Shown here in pieces: positions 9,076 to 18,210 of a stretch of DNA of 64,000 nucleotides (positions are counted from its first letter, which is position 1; the number at the start of each line of letters is the position of its first letter). Under the pieces are notes generated by a model. It ran no database searches, was not told the origin of the DNA, and worked only from the letters and a program-made list of their open reading frames with translations. Position numbers and translations under genes: made by a program. The DNA is from Pseudobutyrivibrio xylanivorans DSM 14809 (GTDB lineage Bacteria > Bacillota > Clostridia > Lachnospirales > Lachnospiraceae), in assembly GCF_900141825.1 (NCBI RefSeq), contig NZ_FQYQ01000007.1:62001-126000 (forward strand), in the 5' to 3' direction.

Positions 9076-10446
9076 ATGAATCAATCGACAACAATGAATC
9101 CACTTGGTACAGAACCAGTTGGAAAACTACTTAGAAAATTTGCTATACCTAGCATCATCGCTATGCTTGTAGGTTCGCTCTACAACATGGTAGATCAGCT
9201 TTTCATTGGAAACTTCGTAGGGCCTCTTGGCAACGGTGCTACAAACATCCAGTTCCCACTTTCAATACTTAACGTATCAATTGCGCTCCTCTGTGGTATC
9301 GGCGCAGCCTCAACCTTCAATCTTGCAATGGGACGTGGCGAGACAGAGAAGGCTGGCTATTATATAGGAAACGCAGTTTCACTTATGCTTATTGGTGGAC
9401 TTGCTCTTTCCATTATCACAGAGCTTTTCCTTGAGCCAATTCTTTTAGGCTGCGGTGCTACAGAGAATATTCTTCCATACGCCATGGAATATTCCAGAAT
9501 CTGTGCACTTGGATATCCACTATTCATTTTATCTGCCGGTGGTGCCCATATAGTAAGAGCAGACGGTAGCCCAAACATGACAATGGCTATCAATATGGCA
9601 GGGGCCATCATCAACACTGTTCTTGATTTTCTTTTTGTAGCTGTATTTAAATGGGGAATGGCTGGTGCTGCTGTGGCCACTATCATCGGACAGTACGTTG
9701 CCGGAATCATGGTTCTTGTTTACCTTACAAAATTTAAGACAGTCAAGCTTCACAAGGAACACTTCATTCCTAACCCAGCAATGATTGCAGCTGTTACATC
9801 ACTTGGTACAGCTCCATTCATCAATCAGATTGCTATGATGCTTGTTCAGATTACAATGAACCATGTAATGGGTCACTATGGCGCACAGTCAATCTATGGT
9901 TCAGATATTCCAATCACTTGTGCAGGAATCATTTCAAAGGTTAACGGAATCTGCTTCTCATTTGTAATTGGTATTTCACAGGGATTACAGCCAATTATCA
10001 GCTTTAACTATGGTGCTAAACAATATAAGCGAGTTAAAGATGCTCTTTTACTTGCTTTAAAGATAGCTGCCTGCATCACATTCACAAGCTGGGCATGCTT
10101 CCAGTTATTCCCACGTCAGATTGTTTCAATCTTTGGCTCAGGTGACGAATTATACTTCCAGTTCTGTGAAAAGTACTTTAGAATTTTCCTCTTTGGAATT
10201 TGCAGTGCGTTTTTACAACCTATTTCATCAAACTTCTTTACATCAATTGGAAAGCCATACAAAGGAATCTTCATGTCACTTACAAGACAGGTACTTTTCC
10301 TTGCTCCACTTATCATCTTCTTACCTATGATATTTGGATTCAATGGAGTTCTTTACGCTGGACCAATCGCAGATGTATTGTCGTTCACAATCTGCTACAT
10401 CCTCGTAAAGAAGGAATTCAATCATCCAGAATTTAAGAACTTATAG
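9076..10446 (+). CDS. MATE family multidrug/Na+ exporter
   Basis: The 456-residue integral membrane protein has about 12 predicted helices in two similar halves, as in MATE (DinF/NorM-type) exporters. The start MNPLGTEPVGKLLRKFAIPS followed by MVGSLYNMVDQLFIGNFVG is the classic MATE opening, and the second half has NHVMGHYGAQSIYGSD and SFVIGISQGLQPI. Such proteins export cationic drugs or metabolites using a sodium or proton gradient. The substrate is unknown. SD GAAGGA lies upstream. Its stop is four bases before a highly structured element. Confidence 0.88.
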   Translation: MNQSTTMNPLGTEPVGKLLRKFAIPSIIAMLVGSLYNMVDQLFIGNFVGPLGNGATNIQFPLSILNVSIALLCGIGAASTFNLAMGRGETEKAGYYIGNAVSLMLIGGLALSIITELFLEPILLGCGATENILPYAMEYSRICALGYPLFILSAGGAHIVRADGSPNMTMAINMAGAIINTVLDFLFVAVFKWGMAGAAVATIIGQYVAGIMVLVYLTKFKTVKLHKEHFIPNPAMIAAVTSLGTAPFINQIAMMLVQITMNHVMGHYGAQSIYGSDIPITCAGIISKVNGICFSFVIGISQGLQPIISFNYGAKQYKRVKDALLLALKIAACITFTSWACFQLFPRQIVSIFGSGDELYFQFCEKYFRIFLFGICSAFLQPISSNFFTSIGKPYKGIFMSLTRQVLFLAPLIIFLPMIFGFNGVLYAGPIADVLSFTICYILVKKEFNHPEFKNL

Positions 10447-10668
10447 AAATAAAGCCAACACTCAGTATCTAGGCAAGCGCGAGCAAGAGGGCCCCATACT
10501 GAGCATGGGAAGGACCTACACCGGCGGGAAATGAGTAATAGTTTCCGAGCATAGCGATGGAAACTGTTGCTCTAGTAAGCGAAGCTTACATATCCGAAGG
10601 AGGGTTCCCATGCGAAGATATGGGAGATGGCTTGCTGGAGCTTGAAAAATGAGATTGTTGGCTTTTAT
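10447..10668. ncRNA. Highly structured intergenic element, possible non-coding RNA of unknown class
   Basis: This gap between two convergent genes folds on paper into a closed multi-branched structure. The outer stem pairs AAAGCCAACA plus CTCA (10451-10464) with 10650-10665. A second stem pairs GCAAGC (10473-10478) with GCTTGC (10630-10635). Inside are four hairpins: CCCAT/ATGGG (10493-10509), GTTTCC/GGAAAC (10541-10564), GTAAGC-GAA-GCTTAC (10575-10589) and TCCCAT/ATGGGA (10606-10625). A second GGAAA (10527-10531) could compete for the same TTTCC, so alternative folds exist. The plus-strand 3' end has a T-rich tail (CTTTTATTTATTT), so the outer stem may act as a terminator. Strand is uncertain. 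Confidence 0.55.
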
Positions 10669-11958
10669 TTATTTACATATTATTTGATTTCTGCCTGACT
10701 CCTTGGCCTGATACAAATTATCATCTGCTCGTTTCAGTGCGTCATCGATATCTTCGCCAGGCTCCAATGCTGTCAATCCAAAACTCATTGTAATCTGACG
10801 ATCCGAATCTGGAACCCAGATAGTGCGAACCTCATCCATAATAATCTCTAGCTCGCGACGTGCTATATCAAGCTCTCTGTTTTCGAAGATAAGCATAAAT
10901 TCCTCACCACCCCAACGGGCTGCCATACCTTTACCTATCATTCCAGCCTTGAGCTTCTCCGCCACCTTCTTAAGTACGTAATCACCCATCTCATGACCAA
11001 AGGTATCATTAACCTTCTTGAAGAAATCTATATCTGAAATGCACAGGCAATACTTCATACCCCGCTCAACAGACTTGATTCTTATCTCCTCTAGCTTCTT
11101 ATCTGCGTAACGTCGATTATTCAGTTCAGTTAAGGCATCAAAATCAACTAACATCTGGATTGCCTTAGCCATTCGCTTACCATCATTTGCAAGATGCTTA
11201 ATCTCATCATCCTCAAGCATAAGTTCTCTTGGCATATCAACATCAAAGTTTCCGTCTGCCAATGTATTCATATACTTGTCCATCTTTCTGATTCGACCTG
11301 CAAGCTTCCTATTGAAATAAACCATAATATAACCCATCAAAAAGGCTGTCAGCCCACAGGTTACACATATAGGAAAGATGTATTGTAAAAGCTCCTGTTT
11401 AACAGATTCCTGTGAGCGGCTTACGGCAATCATGCCTTCAGTCTTACCAGCTTCACTTACCAACGGCATGTAATATGCATAGCTTTTCTTATCATAAACC
11501 ATTACATTGCTATAGAATTTGCTGGCACCATCTTCCAAAACTTCTTTTTTGACAATAACAGATGCACTTGTTCCAGTAGCTCTGTTTCCATTAGAATCCT
11601 TAAGTGTTGTAATCAGGCGAACATCATTGTAAAAAACGGATATTTCTATCTCAAGCATATTAGCTAAATCGTCGACCATCATATCGTCTCCGTTGATTCG
11701 CTGTTCACCCTTATACATTTCAGGTTCTCCATCGCCATCTGCATCCTCAGCCCAATATTCTCCTACATAAACCGAATTTAAAACATACTGAGCCAATTGA
11801 GCATCACGAATAAGCTCCTCTTTGGTTTTATTTGCCACAAGCTGATAAAGGCCACTGACGCTTACAGAAACAATGATGATTGCCATCAACGTAAGCGGAA
11901 TCAGGGTCACACGCAGCATTTGACTATTTAAGCTATTACTAAATTTTTTCTTCGCCAT
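10669..11958 (-). CDS. Membrane-anchored diguanylate cyclase with extracytoplasmic sensor
   Basis: The 429-residue protein has a transmembrane helix near residues 15-40, an outside domain of about 150 residues that looks Cache-like, a second helix near 190-215, a HAMP-like linker and a C-terminal GGDEF domain. The active site is GGEEF (AARWGGEEFML), so it should make cyclic di-GMP. No RxxD inhibitory site is present five residues before it, which suggests no product inhibition. The outside domain probably binds a small ligand. It stands alone and ends against the structured element. Confidence 0.85.
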   Translation of the reverse strand: MAKKKFSNSLNSQMLRVTLIPLTLMAIIIVSVSVSGLYQLVANKTKEELIRDAQLAQYVLNSVYVGEYWAEDADGDGEPEMYKGEQRINGDDMMVDDLANMLEIEISVFYNDVRLITTLKDSNGNRATGTSASVIVKKEVLEDGASKFYSNVMVYDKKSYAYYMPLVSEAGKTEGMIAVSRSQESVKQELLQYIFPICVTCGLTAFLMGYIMVYFNRKLAGRIRKMDKYMNTLADGNFDVDMPRELMLEDDEIKHLANDGKRMAKAIQMLVDFDALTELNNRRYADKKLEEIRIKSVERGMKYCLCISDIDFFKKVNDTFGHEMGDYVLKKVAEKLKAGMIGKGMAARWGGEEFMLIFENRELDIARRELEIIMDEVRTIWVPDSDRQITMSFGLTALEPGEDIDDALKRADDNLYQAKESGRNQIICK

Positions 11959-12037
11959 AGATTCCCTCCAAAAGTATCTGAAAGGCTATTTCTATGCTAT
12001 TTTCCCACATTTTTATGTTTTTACGGTGAACATCAGA

Positions 12038-12071
12038 AAAGCGGGCCAATACTTGATATTGGTCCGCCCTT
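12038..12071 (-). terminator. Terminator of the sugar ABC transporter operon
   Basis: An 11-bp stem (12041-12051 with 12057-12067, one G-T pair) with a five-base loop is followed on the minus strand by CTTTTC. It lies 45 bases after the last gene of the transporter operon. Confidence 0.75.
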
Positions 12072-12115
12072 CCGTGGATTAGAATTATGAAAATTTGAAT
12101 ATGAAAAAGATTAGA

Positions 12116-13147
12116 TTATTTATTTCTTTGAGCCTTAACAAGTGCAAAAATTGACTGCAAAATAATGAATACGCAAAGCAGTGCGGCAGTTGCAATATTT
12201 GCCCAGCTTGAAAGAAGCTTTCCGTTTGTGTTAACAAGTACAGTAATTGTACCATTGATAAGAACACCAAAGAGTGATCCGATTACGTTACCTACACCAC
12301 CTGTAAGAAGTGTACCACCGATAACGGCTGATGCAATGGCATCCATCTCAAGTCCCTTTGCCTGGTTAACTGAACCTGACATCGTGTTCAAACAGTAGAG
12401 AATTCCACCGATTGAGCAAAGGAAAGAAGAAAGGATATGTGAAAGCATTCTTGTCTTCTTTACATTAAGCCCCATCATTGTAGCCGATGTCTGGTTGCCA
12501 CCTACTGCGTAAAGGTTACGACCGAACTTTGTGTACTTAAGCATTAAGAAGATAAGTACAAGTACGATTAAAGCGATAAGTACTGTTGGTCTAATATATG
12601 GAGCAACAATCTTACCATGCTTATTAGCCTTTCCAAGGAACTCAGGAAGATTAATCTTTGAGTTAGCCCAAGCATAGAATAATGGGTTGTCTGCCTCTGT
12701 GATTGAAATCTGACCTGAGCAGATAACTGCTGTCATACCTCTTGCAAAGAACATACCTGCCATTGTTACGATGAATGGCTGAATCTCAAGATATCCTACT
12801 AAAAATCCCTGAACTGCACCGAATACCAATCCAATTACAAGAACAAGAATTACCATAGGAACTGCACCCATATGCCACTCTGTCATACCAAAAACAAGAA
12901 GCATACAATCCATAGCAATTACAGAACCTACCGAAATATCGATACCACCTGTAAGCATTACACAGGTCATACCGCAGGTTACACAGATAAGACCAGCATT
13001 GTTGATAAGTACATTAAGGAAGGTCTGAAGATTTCCAAAACCCTTATCAGCATAAATTACACAACCAACCGCATACATGAAAACGAATAATGCAATTGTG
13101 ATAAAAATAAGTACTGTATTTGAATCTAATTTCTTTTTTGTCTTCAT
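12116..13147 (-). CDS. yjfF: Sugar ABC transporter permease (YjfF-like)
   Basis: The 343-residue membrane protein belongs to the BPD_transp_2 family used by ribose/galactofuranose-type importers. Seen motifs include TCGMTCVMLTGGIDISVGSV and GAVQGFLVGYLEIQPFIVT, and the EAA-like loop near AVGGNQTSATMMGLNV. It forms a heterodimeric channel with the permease upstream, whose stop it overlaps by one base. The E. coli YtfQRT-YjfF system takes up galactofuranose; the sugar here is probably galactose-like but not proven. It is the last gene of the operon and is followed by a terminator. Confidence 0.87.
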   Translation of the reverse strand: MKTKKKLDSNTVLIFITIALFVFMYAVGCVIYADKGFGNLQTFLNVLINNAGLICVTCGMTCVMLTGGIDISVGSVIAMDCMLLVFGMTEWHMGAVPMVILVLVIGLVFGAVQGFLVGYLEIQPFIVTMAGMFFARGMTAVICSGQISITEADNPLFYAWANSKINLPEFLGKANKHGKIVAPYIRPTVLIALIVLVLIFLMLKYTKFGRNLYAVGGNQTSATMMGLNVKKTRMLSHILSSFLCSIGGILYCLNTMSGSVNQAKGLEMDAIASAVIGGTLLTGGVGNVIGSLFGVLINGTITVLVNTNGKLLSSWANIATAALLCVFIILQSIFALVKAQRNK

Positions 13148-14214
13148 TATGCTGCCTCCTTTACCATTGCCTGCTGAGCTCTCTGTTCTTTCTGAGCTTT
13201 TCTTGCAGCCATATAAGCCTTAAAGGCTGGAGCCTGCACAACTACGATGATAATAACAATGATTGCCTTAAATACTGGTGCCTTATCAGTTGAAACACCC
13301 ATAGCAAGAAGTGTTGTTGTGATAGCCTGAATTGTATAAGCACCGATGATTGAGCCTGCAAGATTAAACTTACCACCACCAAGTGAGTTACCACCAAGGG
13401 CAACTGCAAGGATGGCATCAAGCTCGTAGTTAAGACCAATGTTGTTTGAATCTGCTGAGTAAATTCTTGATGAAGCAACGATACCTGCGATACCAGCGCA
13501 AACACCACATACTACATAGCAGATGAAGCAAATAACATCTGAGTTAATTCCAGAAATTCTAGCTGCTCTTCCGTTGATACCAACTGACTGGATATAAAGT
13601 CCAAGTGCTGTCTTCTTAAGAAGAACTGCTACGATTGCAATAACAATTGCAGCCACAAATACTGGTGTAGGAATTGGGCATCCCGGTATAAAGTTACCAA
13701 GATATTTGTATGGCTCATATCGTATATACGTAATCTGGTTATTGCAAAGAAGAAGACCGATAGCGCGTGCTGCTGTGAATAAGATCAAAGTAGCAACCAT
13801 TGGCTGAATCTTGAGCTTTGCAACAAGTGCGCCGTTCATTGCACCGCTGACACCACCCATAAGTACACCAAAAAGCATACCTACGATCATTGGAACTGCA
13901 AGTGTTGAAACTGAGTTATTACCATAGCCTGCAAGTAACATACAACAGCTACATGCTGAAAGTGACATTACAGAACCAACAGAAATATCTGTACCAGCTG
14001 AAACAGCTACTACAAGTGTCTGACCAACTGCGAGAATAGCAATCTCAGAACCACGATTTAAAATATCAATTAATCTACCAAATAAAACACCGTTGTTGAT
14101 ACTGATTGCAAAGAAATCAGGTGATTTAATCAAGTTTATCAACAGTACCAATATCATACAGAAAATTGGCAAGAACAGTGGCTTTTTTGTAAGCTTCTTA
14201 AAATTCTCCATCAT
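13147..14214 (-). CDS. ytfT: Sugar ABC transporter permease (YtfT-like)
   Basis: The 355-residue membrane protein is the second BPD_transp_2 permease. It shows EIAILAVGQTLVVAVSAGTD, ISVGSVMSLSACSC and the loop QSVGINGRAARISGINSD that contacts the ATPase. About eight to ten helices are predicted. It overlaps the ATPase gene by four bases (ATGA) and the next permease by one base, so all are co-translated. A GC-poor, lysine-rich C-terminus (KAQKEQRAQQAM) ends the protein. Confidence 0.87.
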   Translation of the reverse strand: MMENFKKLTKKPLFLPIFCMILVLLINLIKSPDFFAISINNGVLFGRLIDILNRGSEIAILAVGQTLVVAVSAGTDISVGSVMSLSACSCCMLLAGYGNNSVSTLAVPMIVGMLFGVLMGGVSGAMNGALVAKLKIQPMVATLILFTAARAIGLLLCNNQITYIRYEPYKYLGNFIPGCPIPTPVFVAAIVIAIVAVLLKKTALGLYIQSVGINGRAARISGINSDVICFICYVVCGVCAGIAGIVASSRIYSADSNNIGLNYELDAILAVALGGNSLGGGKFNLAGSIIGAYTIQAITTTLLAMGVSTDKAPVFKAIIVIIIVVVQAPAFKAYMAARKAQKEQRAQQAMVKEAA

Positions 14215-15725
14215 TCTCCACCTCCTGCGATAGCTGCCATGACTGATTCCTGAGTCATTTCGCCAGAAATTTCTCCGACCTGAGCGCCATCACGCATTAC
14301 ATACATTCTAGAACAGGTACGAAGCATCTCCTCGATTTCTGAAGAGATAAATACAATACTCATTCCCTCTTCCTCAGCAAACTTTAATGCAAGCTTTTGG
14401 AATTCTGTCTTTGTACCGATATCGATACCTCTTGTTGGCTCATCTAAGATTAAGAAATCTGGATGTGTGCATAACCATCTCGCCAAAATAACCTTCTGTT
14501 GATTACCACCAGAAAGCTGGCTGATAGGAGTTTCTCTCGAAGCTGTCTTTATCTGGAGCATGTCGATAAATTTATCAGCTATTTCAATTTGCTTTGACAT
14601 AGGAATCTTTTTGAACATTCCATTTCTAGCCTGAAGGGCAAGGATAATATTCTCCCTAACTGAAAGATCACCGATACAACCATCCGCTTTTCTATCATCT
14701 GGAAGGTAACCCATTCCAGCCTTTATTGCATCAAGTGGTTCCTTAATATTAATCTCTTTGCCATTTATTTTTAAAGTGCCTGACTGAGCTTTATCCGCAC
14801 CATAAATGCAGCGAACCATCTCTGAACGACCAGAGCCAAGAAGGCCAGTAACACCAACAACTTCGCCCTTTTTAATCTTAAAATCAAAAGGCTTAATAGT
14901 TCCTTTATGACTGAGATTTTTTGCATCAACAACAATATCTTCAGAAACATTTCCTGCCCCCTCTTTCTTGATTGATGCCAGGTCATCGAAGTCTTTTCCA
15001 AGCATAGCCGCAACAAGTTTGACACGTGGCATCTCTTCCACTGAATACTCGCCTGCAAACTCACCATTTCTAAGAACTGTAATGGTATCGCATACTGCAT
15101 ATACCTGCTCTAAGAAATGAGTAACAAATATTATTCCAACTCCCTTTGCTTTAAGATTCTTCATAACCTTGAAGAGCTTTTCAACTTCATTATCATCAAG
15201 TGATGATGTTGGCTCATCAAGAATAAGAACCTTACAATCCATATCTACAGCTCTTGCAATTGCTATCATCTGCTGAATTGCAAGAGAATAATTTTCAAGT
15301 GCAATAGTTACATCAATATGTAAATCAAGTCCATCCATTATTTCCTTTGCACGCTTGTTCATTGTGCGCCAGTCGATGGTACCAATTTTTGTCTTTGGCT
15401 CACGGCCAATAAATAAGTTTTCTGCTACTGTTAAGTTAGGGCAAAGGTTTACCTCCTGGTAAACTGTAGCGATACCCTTTTCCTGTGCCTCCAGGGTTGA
15501 ATGGTTAACAACAGGACCTTCAATGCCTGCAACATGTATCTCTCCGGCATCTAATGAATACACACCTGTTAATACTTTAATAAGAGTAGATTTGCCAGCA
15601 CCATTCTCTCCCATTAGAGCATGTATTTCTCCCTTTCTTAGAGTGAATTGCGCATGGTCTAATGCTTTTACACCCGGAAAGGATTTGGATATGTCTCGCA
15701 TAGTAATCAAAATATTTTCATCCAT
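14211..15725 (-). CDS. ytfR: Sugar ABC transporter ATP-binding protein, two nucleotide-binding domains (YtfR-like)
   Basis: I start at 15725 (MDENILITMRDISKSFPGV, 504 residues) where GGAGGAG is well placed; the longer open frame has no such site. Two ATPase domains lie in tandem. The first has Walker A GENGAGKST, a degenerate signature SLAIQQMIAIA and LILDEPTSS. The second has the altered Walker A GLLGSGRSEM and a clear signature LSGGNQQKVILARW with LILDEPTRGID. One working and one weak site are normal for the RbsA/MglA/YtfR class. It powers the importer formed with the two permeases. Confidence 0.92.
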   Translation of the reverse strand: MDENILITMRDISKSFPGVKALDHAQFTLRKGEIHALMGENGAGKSTLIKVLTGVYSLDAGEIHVAGIEGPVVNHSTLEAQEKGIATVYQEVNLCPNLTVAENLFIGREPKTKIGTIDWRTMNKRAKEIMDGLDLHIDVTIALENYSLAIQQMIAIARAVDMDCKVLILDEPTSSLDDNEVEKLFKVMKNLKAKGVGIIFVTHFLEQVYAVCDTITVLRNGEFAGEYSVEEMPRVKLVAAMLGKDFDDLASIKKEGAGNVSEDIVVDAKNLSHKGTIKPFDFKIKKGEVVGVTGLLGSGRSEMVRCIYGADKAQSGTLKINGKEINIKEPLDAIKAGMGYLPDDRKADGCIGDLSVRENIILALQARNGMFKKIPMSKQIEIADKFIDMLQIKTASRETPISQLSGGNQQKVILARWLCTHPDFLILDEPTRGIDIGTKTEFQKLALKFAEEEGMSIVFISSEIEEMLRTCSRMYVMRDGAQVGEISGEMTQESVMAAIAGGGE

Positions 15726-15740
15726 ATTCTCTCCTCCTAA

Positions 15741-15772
15741 ATAAATGGGGAAGGCACTGGGCCCTCCCCCCA
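15741..15772 (-). promoter_or_regulatory. Intercistronic GC-rich hairpin after the binding-protein gene
   Basis: GGGGAAGG (15747-15754) pairs with CCCTCCCC (15762-15769) with one mismatch. On the minus strand it is followed by ATTTATTT. Stems at this place, between the binding-protein gene and the ATPase gene, usually raise the amount of binding protein by partial termination or by shielding the upstream mRNA. Confidence 0.55.
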
Positions 15773-15795
15773 AAAGTCAAATTCGTATTTACGAT

Positions 15796-16896
15796 TTAGT
15801 ATGAAGCCTGTGATGCTGCATCTGTTACCTGGATAAGATCCTCTGTAACTTCATCTCCTGCATTATTTGTGTATGTGATTGACTTAAGAATATCTTCTGC
15901 AACATACCATGGCTCTGTCATGAATGTCTGCTTAGCAACTGTCTCACCGTTCTTAAGGGCCTTTACGATGTCAGCACAGTAAGAACCCTGAAGTGGGTAG
16001 CACATGAAGTCTGCGTTGATATCGCCAGACTGTACATACTCAAGACCAGCCTTGCAAGCATCGAAAGAAATAAGGATAACGTCCTTATCAACACCATAAG
16101 AAACACCAGCTGCCTTCATAGCATCCATAGCACCAAAAGCTTCGTTATCGTTCTGGCAAACAACTACGTTGAACTTACCTGCATAAGACTTGCAGTAAGA
16201 CTCCATAACCTGCTGTCCACCATCCTGTGTGAAGTCACCATCCTGAGAATCAAGGATTGTCCATCCCTCAGCATCTGCGTACTTCTTGAAACCATCTGTA
16301 CGTCCGATCTGAGCTGAAGAACCATTAGAACCCTCGATAACAAGGATGTTAAGATCTGTAATACCCTTAGCCTCTGCATAAGCCTTTAACCAAGCACCTG
16401 ATGCAAGACCTTCGTTCATGAACTCTGAACCTACCCATGAAACATACTTATCTGAATCTTCGATTGTTCTATCGATTACGATTACAGGAATACCAGCATC
16501 CTCACACTCTGTAAGAACTGTATCCCAACCTGTTGAAACGATAGGATCGATTACGATGTAATCAACGTCATTCTGGATGAACTGTCTAACTGCCTCAATC
16601 TGCTTAGCAGAATCATTATCGCAGTCAACGAACTGTAAATCATATCCATTTGCCTCTGAGAAAGCATCCTGAACTGAATTTGTAGAAGCTGTTCTCCAAT
16701 CAGACTCATGTCCTACCTGTGCGAAACCAACAGTAATCTTCTCCCCGCTGTCTGCTGCTGTATCGCCAGCTTCTTCTGTTGTCTCAGCAGCTGTATCTGC
16801 TGATGAATCTGTTGTCGCTGTATCTGAGCTTCCACAAGCTACCATTGATGCAGCCATAAGTGCTGTGAGCATTCCTGCTACTATTCTTTTTTTCAT
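15796..16896 (-). CDS. ytfQ: Sugar-binding lipoprotein of the ABC importer (YtfQ-like)
   Basis: Start at 16896 (MKKRIVAGMLTALMAASMVACGSS, 366 residues) is set by a lipoprotein signal peptide with lipobox MVAC and an AAGGAGATAA-type site. A low-complexity Ser/Thr/Ala/Glu linker follows. The type I periplasmic-binding fold starts with KITVGFAQVGHESDWRTAS, which is close to the TVGFSQVGSESGWR opening of E. coli YtfQ (galactofuranose binding). IDPIVSTGWDTVL and VIDRTIED are also shared with that family. It delivers sugar to the permeases and is the first gene of the operon, with operator-like repeats upstream. Confidence 0.88.
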   Translation of the reverse strand: MKKRIVAGMLTALMAASMVACGSSDTATTDSSADTAAETTEEAGDTAADSGEKITVGFAQVGHESDWRTASTNSVQDAFSEANGYDLQFVDCDNDSAKQIEAVRQFIQNDVDYIVIDPIVSTGWDTVLTECEDAGIPVIVIDRTIEDSDKYVSWVGSEFMNEGLASGAWLKAYAEAKGITDLNILVIEGSNGSSAQIGRTDGFKKYADAEGWTILDSQDGDFTQDGGQQVMESYCKSYAGKFNVVVCQNDNEAFGAMDAMKAAGVSYGVDKDVILISFDACKAGLEYVQSGDINADFMCYPLQGSYCADIVKALKNGETVAKQTFMTEPWYVAEDILKSITYTNNAGDEVTEDLIQVTDAASQASY

Positions 16897-17243
16897 AAGG
16901 TTATCTCCTTCCTTCTCCTTGCCAGTTAACCTTTTACTGGCCCTTTGTTTTTCTAATATTAATTTATCATTATGATTTTTTATCAACAATGAAATGGATT
17001 TAAAAAGAATGGATTCTATTTTTAAGATAATACCAATTTTGTTTTTATAAATAATTTGCATACCAATTTTTTATTTAATGGGATTCTTTCGTTAAAGTGT
17101 TGAATATTTTTAAACCAAAATATCATTATTTTATGATTGGTACGTTTTCATTTCCAACAAATTTCATACCAATTTTATCCTTCATATGTTAGAATCTAAT
17201 ATAGATGCGTGGAAACTCTTTGAATAAAGGGGAATAATTTTTT
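16897..17243. promoter_or_regulatory. Divergent regulatory region with four TACCAAT boxes
   Basis: This 347-base AT-rich region separates the divergent importer operon and its GntR-type regulator. TACCAATTTT occurs three times in direct orientation (17031-17040, 17061-17070, 17167-17176), and an inverted copy ATTGGTA lies at 17136-17142. Spacings of 30 and 31 bases put pairs about three helical turns apart. This looks like an operator array, probably for the regulator next door. No promoter with a good -35 box was picked out. Confidence 0.5.
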
Positions 17244-18206
17244 ATGATTCCAAAATATATAGTTCTTAAAGAAAAAATAAATGAAGATATTTTATCAGAT
17301 ATTTATCCACTGGATTCAAAATTACCTACCGAAGTAGAGCTTGCAGAGAAATACAATGTTAGTCGCTCTACAGTAAGACAGGCTTTGGAGCTTTTGGTAA
17401 ATGATGGTATTATCAGCAAGCGCTGGGGTAGTGGAAACACCGTCATCTCCAAAAGTGACTCCTCTAAAAAGAAAACTGTCATGATTCTCATGCCCGAAAT
17501 GAAATCTCCTCACTCGCAAACTATCCTTGAAGATCTTACCTCTACCTTGGTAAAAGAAGGTTATACAATAGAAAGCCACGAGACTCTTCAACAGTACTCA
17601 CTTGAGCGAGAGCATTTATCAACAATGCTGTCAGATATATACAGTGGTCTTATTATTGCACCTGTTTGCTCTGCCAGACCATCCACCAACTCAGATCTGC
17701 TTCGTCTACTTTTAAAACGTCAGATTCCTGTCATCTTTTTAGAGTCTGCTCCTGCCGGTCTTTACAATACAACTGTAGTTGCTTCCGACAACTATGGTCG
17801 CGGATACCAGATGGCAAGACGTTTCATTAACTCTGGAAGAAAAAGGCTTGGTGGAATTTTTATCCACGACAGTGCTACATCAATCGCAACCTTTTCAGGG
17901 TATGTAGATGCTATAAGAGATGCAGGCCTTACCATATGTGATTCCTGCTTCCTTTGGTGCAACTCAGTGGACCCACATGGAATCAATACCAGAAATGTCA
18001 CTTTCATAAATAAATTTCTTAAACATGCATGTGAGGAGGCTGAGATTATTTATCTTGATGATGACACCATTGGAACAGAATGGCTCTTCCCTGTCAAAAC
18101 AAATCAGCTTGAGCTAAGCAAACCAATTGGCAAAGAAGTTGCAAAGAAACTCATAGAAACAAAAAAGAATGGCAACGCATCAAGCATTACCATTCCATAT
18201 CACTAG
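17244..18206 (+). CDS. GntR/LacI chimeric transcriptional regulator (AraR-like)
   Basis: The 320-residue protein has an N-terminal winged-helix GntR domain (residues about 1-70, with KLPTEVELAEKYNVSRSTV and RQALELLVNDGIISKRWGSG) and a C-terminal sugar-binding domain of the LacI type (about 75-320, opening TVMILMPEM, then SGLIIAPVC). This fusion is the build of AraR, which leaves DNA when sugar binds. It is somewhat shorter than B. subtilis AraR (362 residues). It is divergent from the importer and probably controls it through the TACCAAT boxes. The ligand is unknown. It ends four bases from the convergent sensor lipoprotein gene. Confidence 0.82.
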   Translation: MIPKYIVLKEKINEDILSDIYPLDSKLPTEVELAEKYNVSRSTVRQALELLVNDGIISKRWGSGNTVISKSDSSKKKTVMILMPEMKSPHSQTILEDLTSTLVKEGYTIESHETLQQYSLEREHLSTMLSDIYSGLIIAPVCSARPSTNSDLLRLLLKRQIPVIFLESAPAGLYNTTVVASDNYGRGYQMARRFINSGRKRLGGIFIHDSATSIATFSGYVDAIRDAGLTICDSCFLWCNSVDPHGINTRNVTFINKFLKHACEEAEIIYLDDDTIGTEWLFPVKTNQLELSKPIGKEVAKKLIETKKNGNASSITIPYH

Positions 18207-18210
18207 ATTA

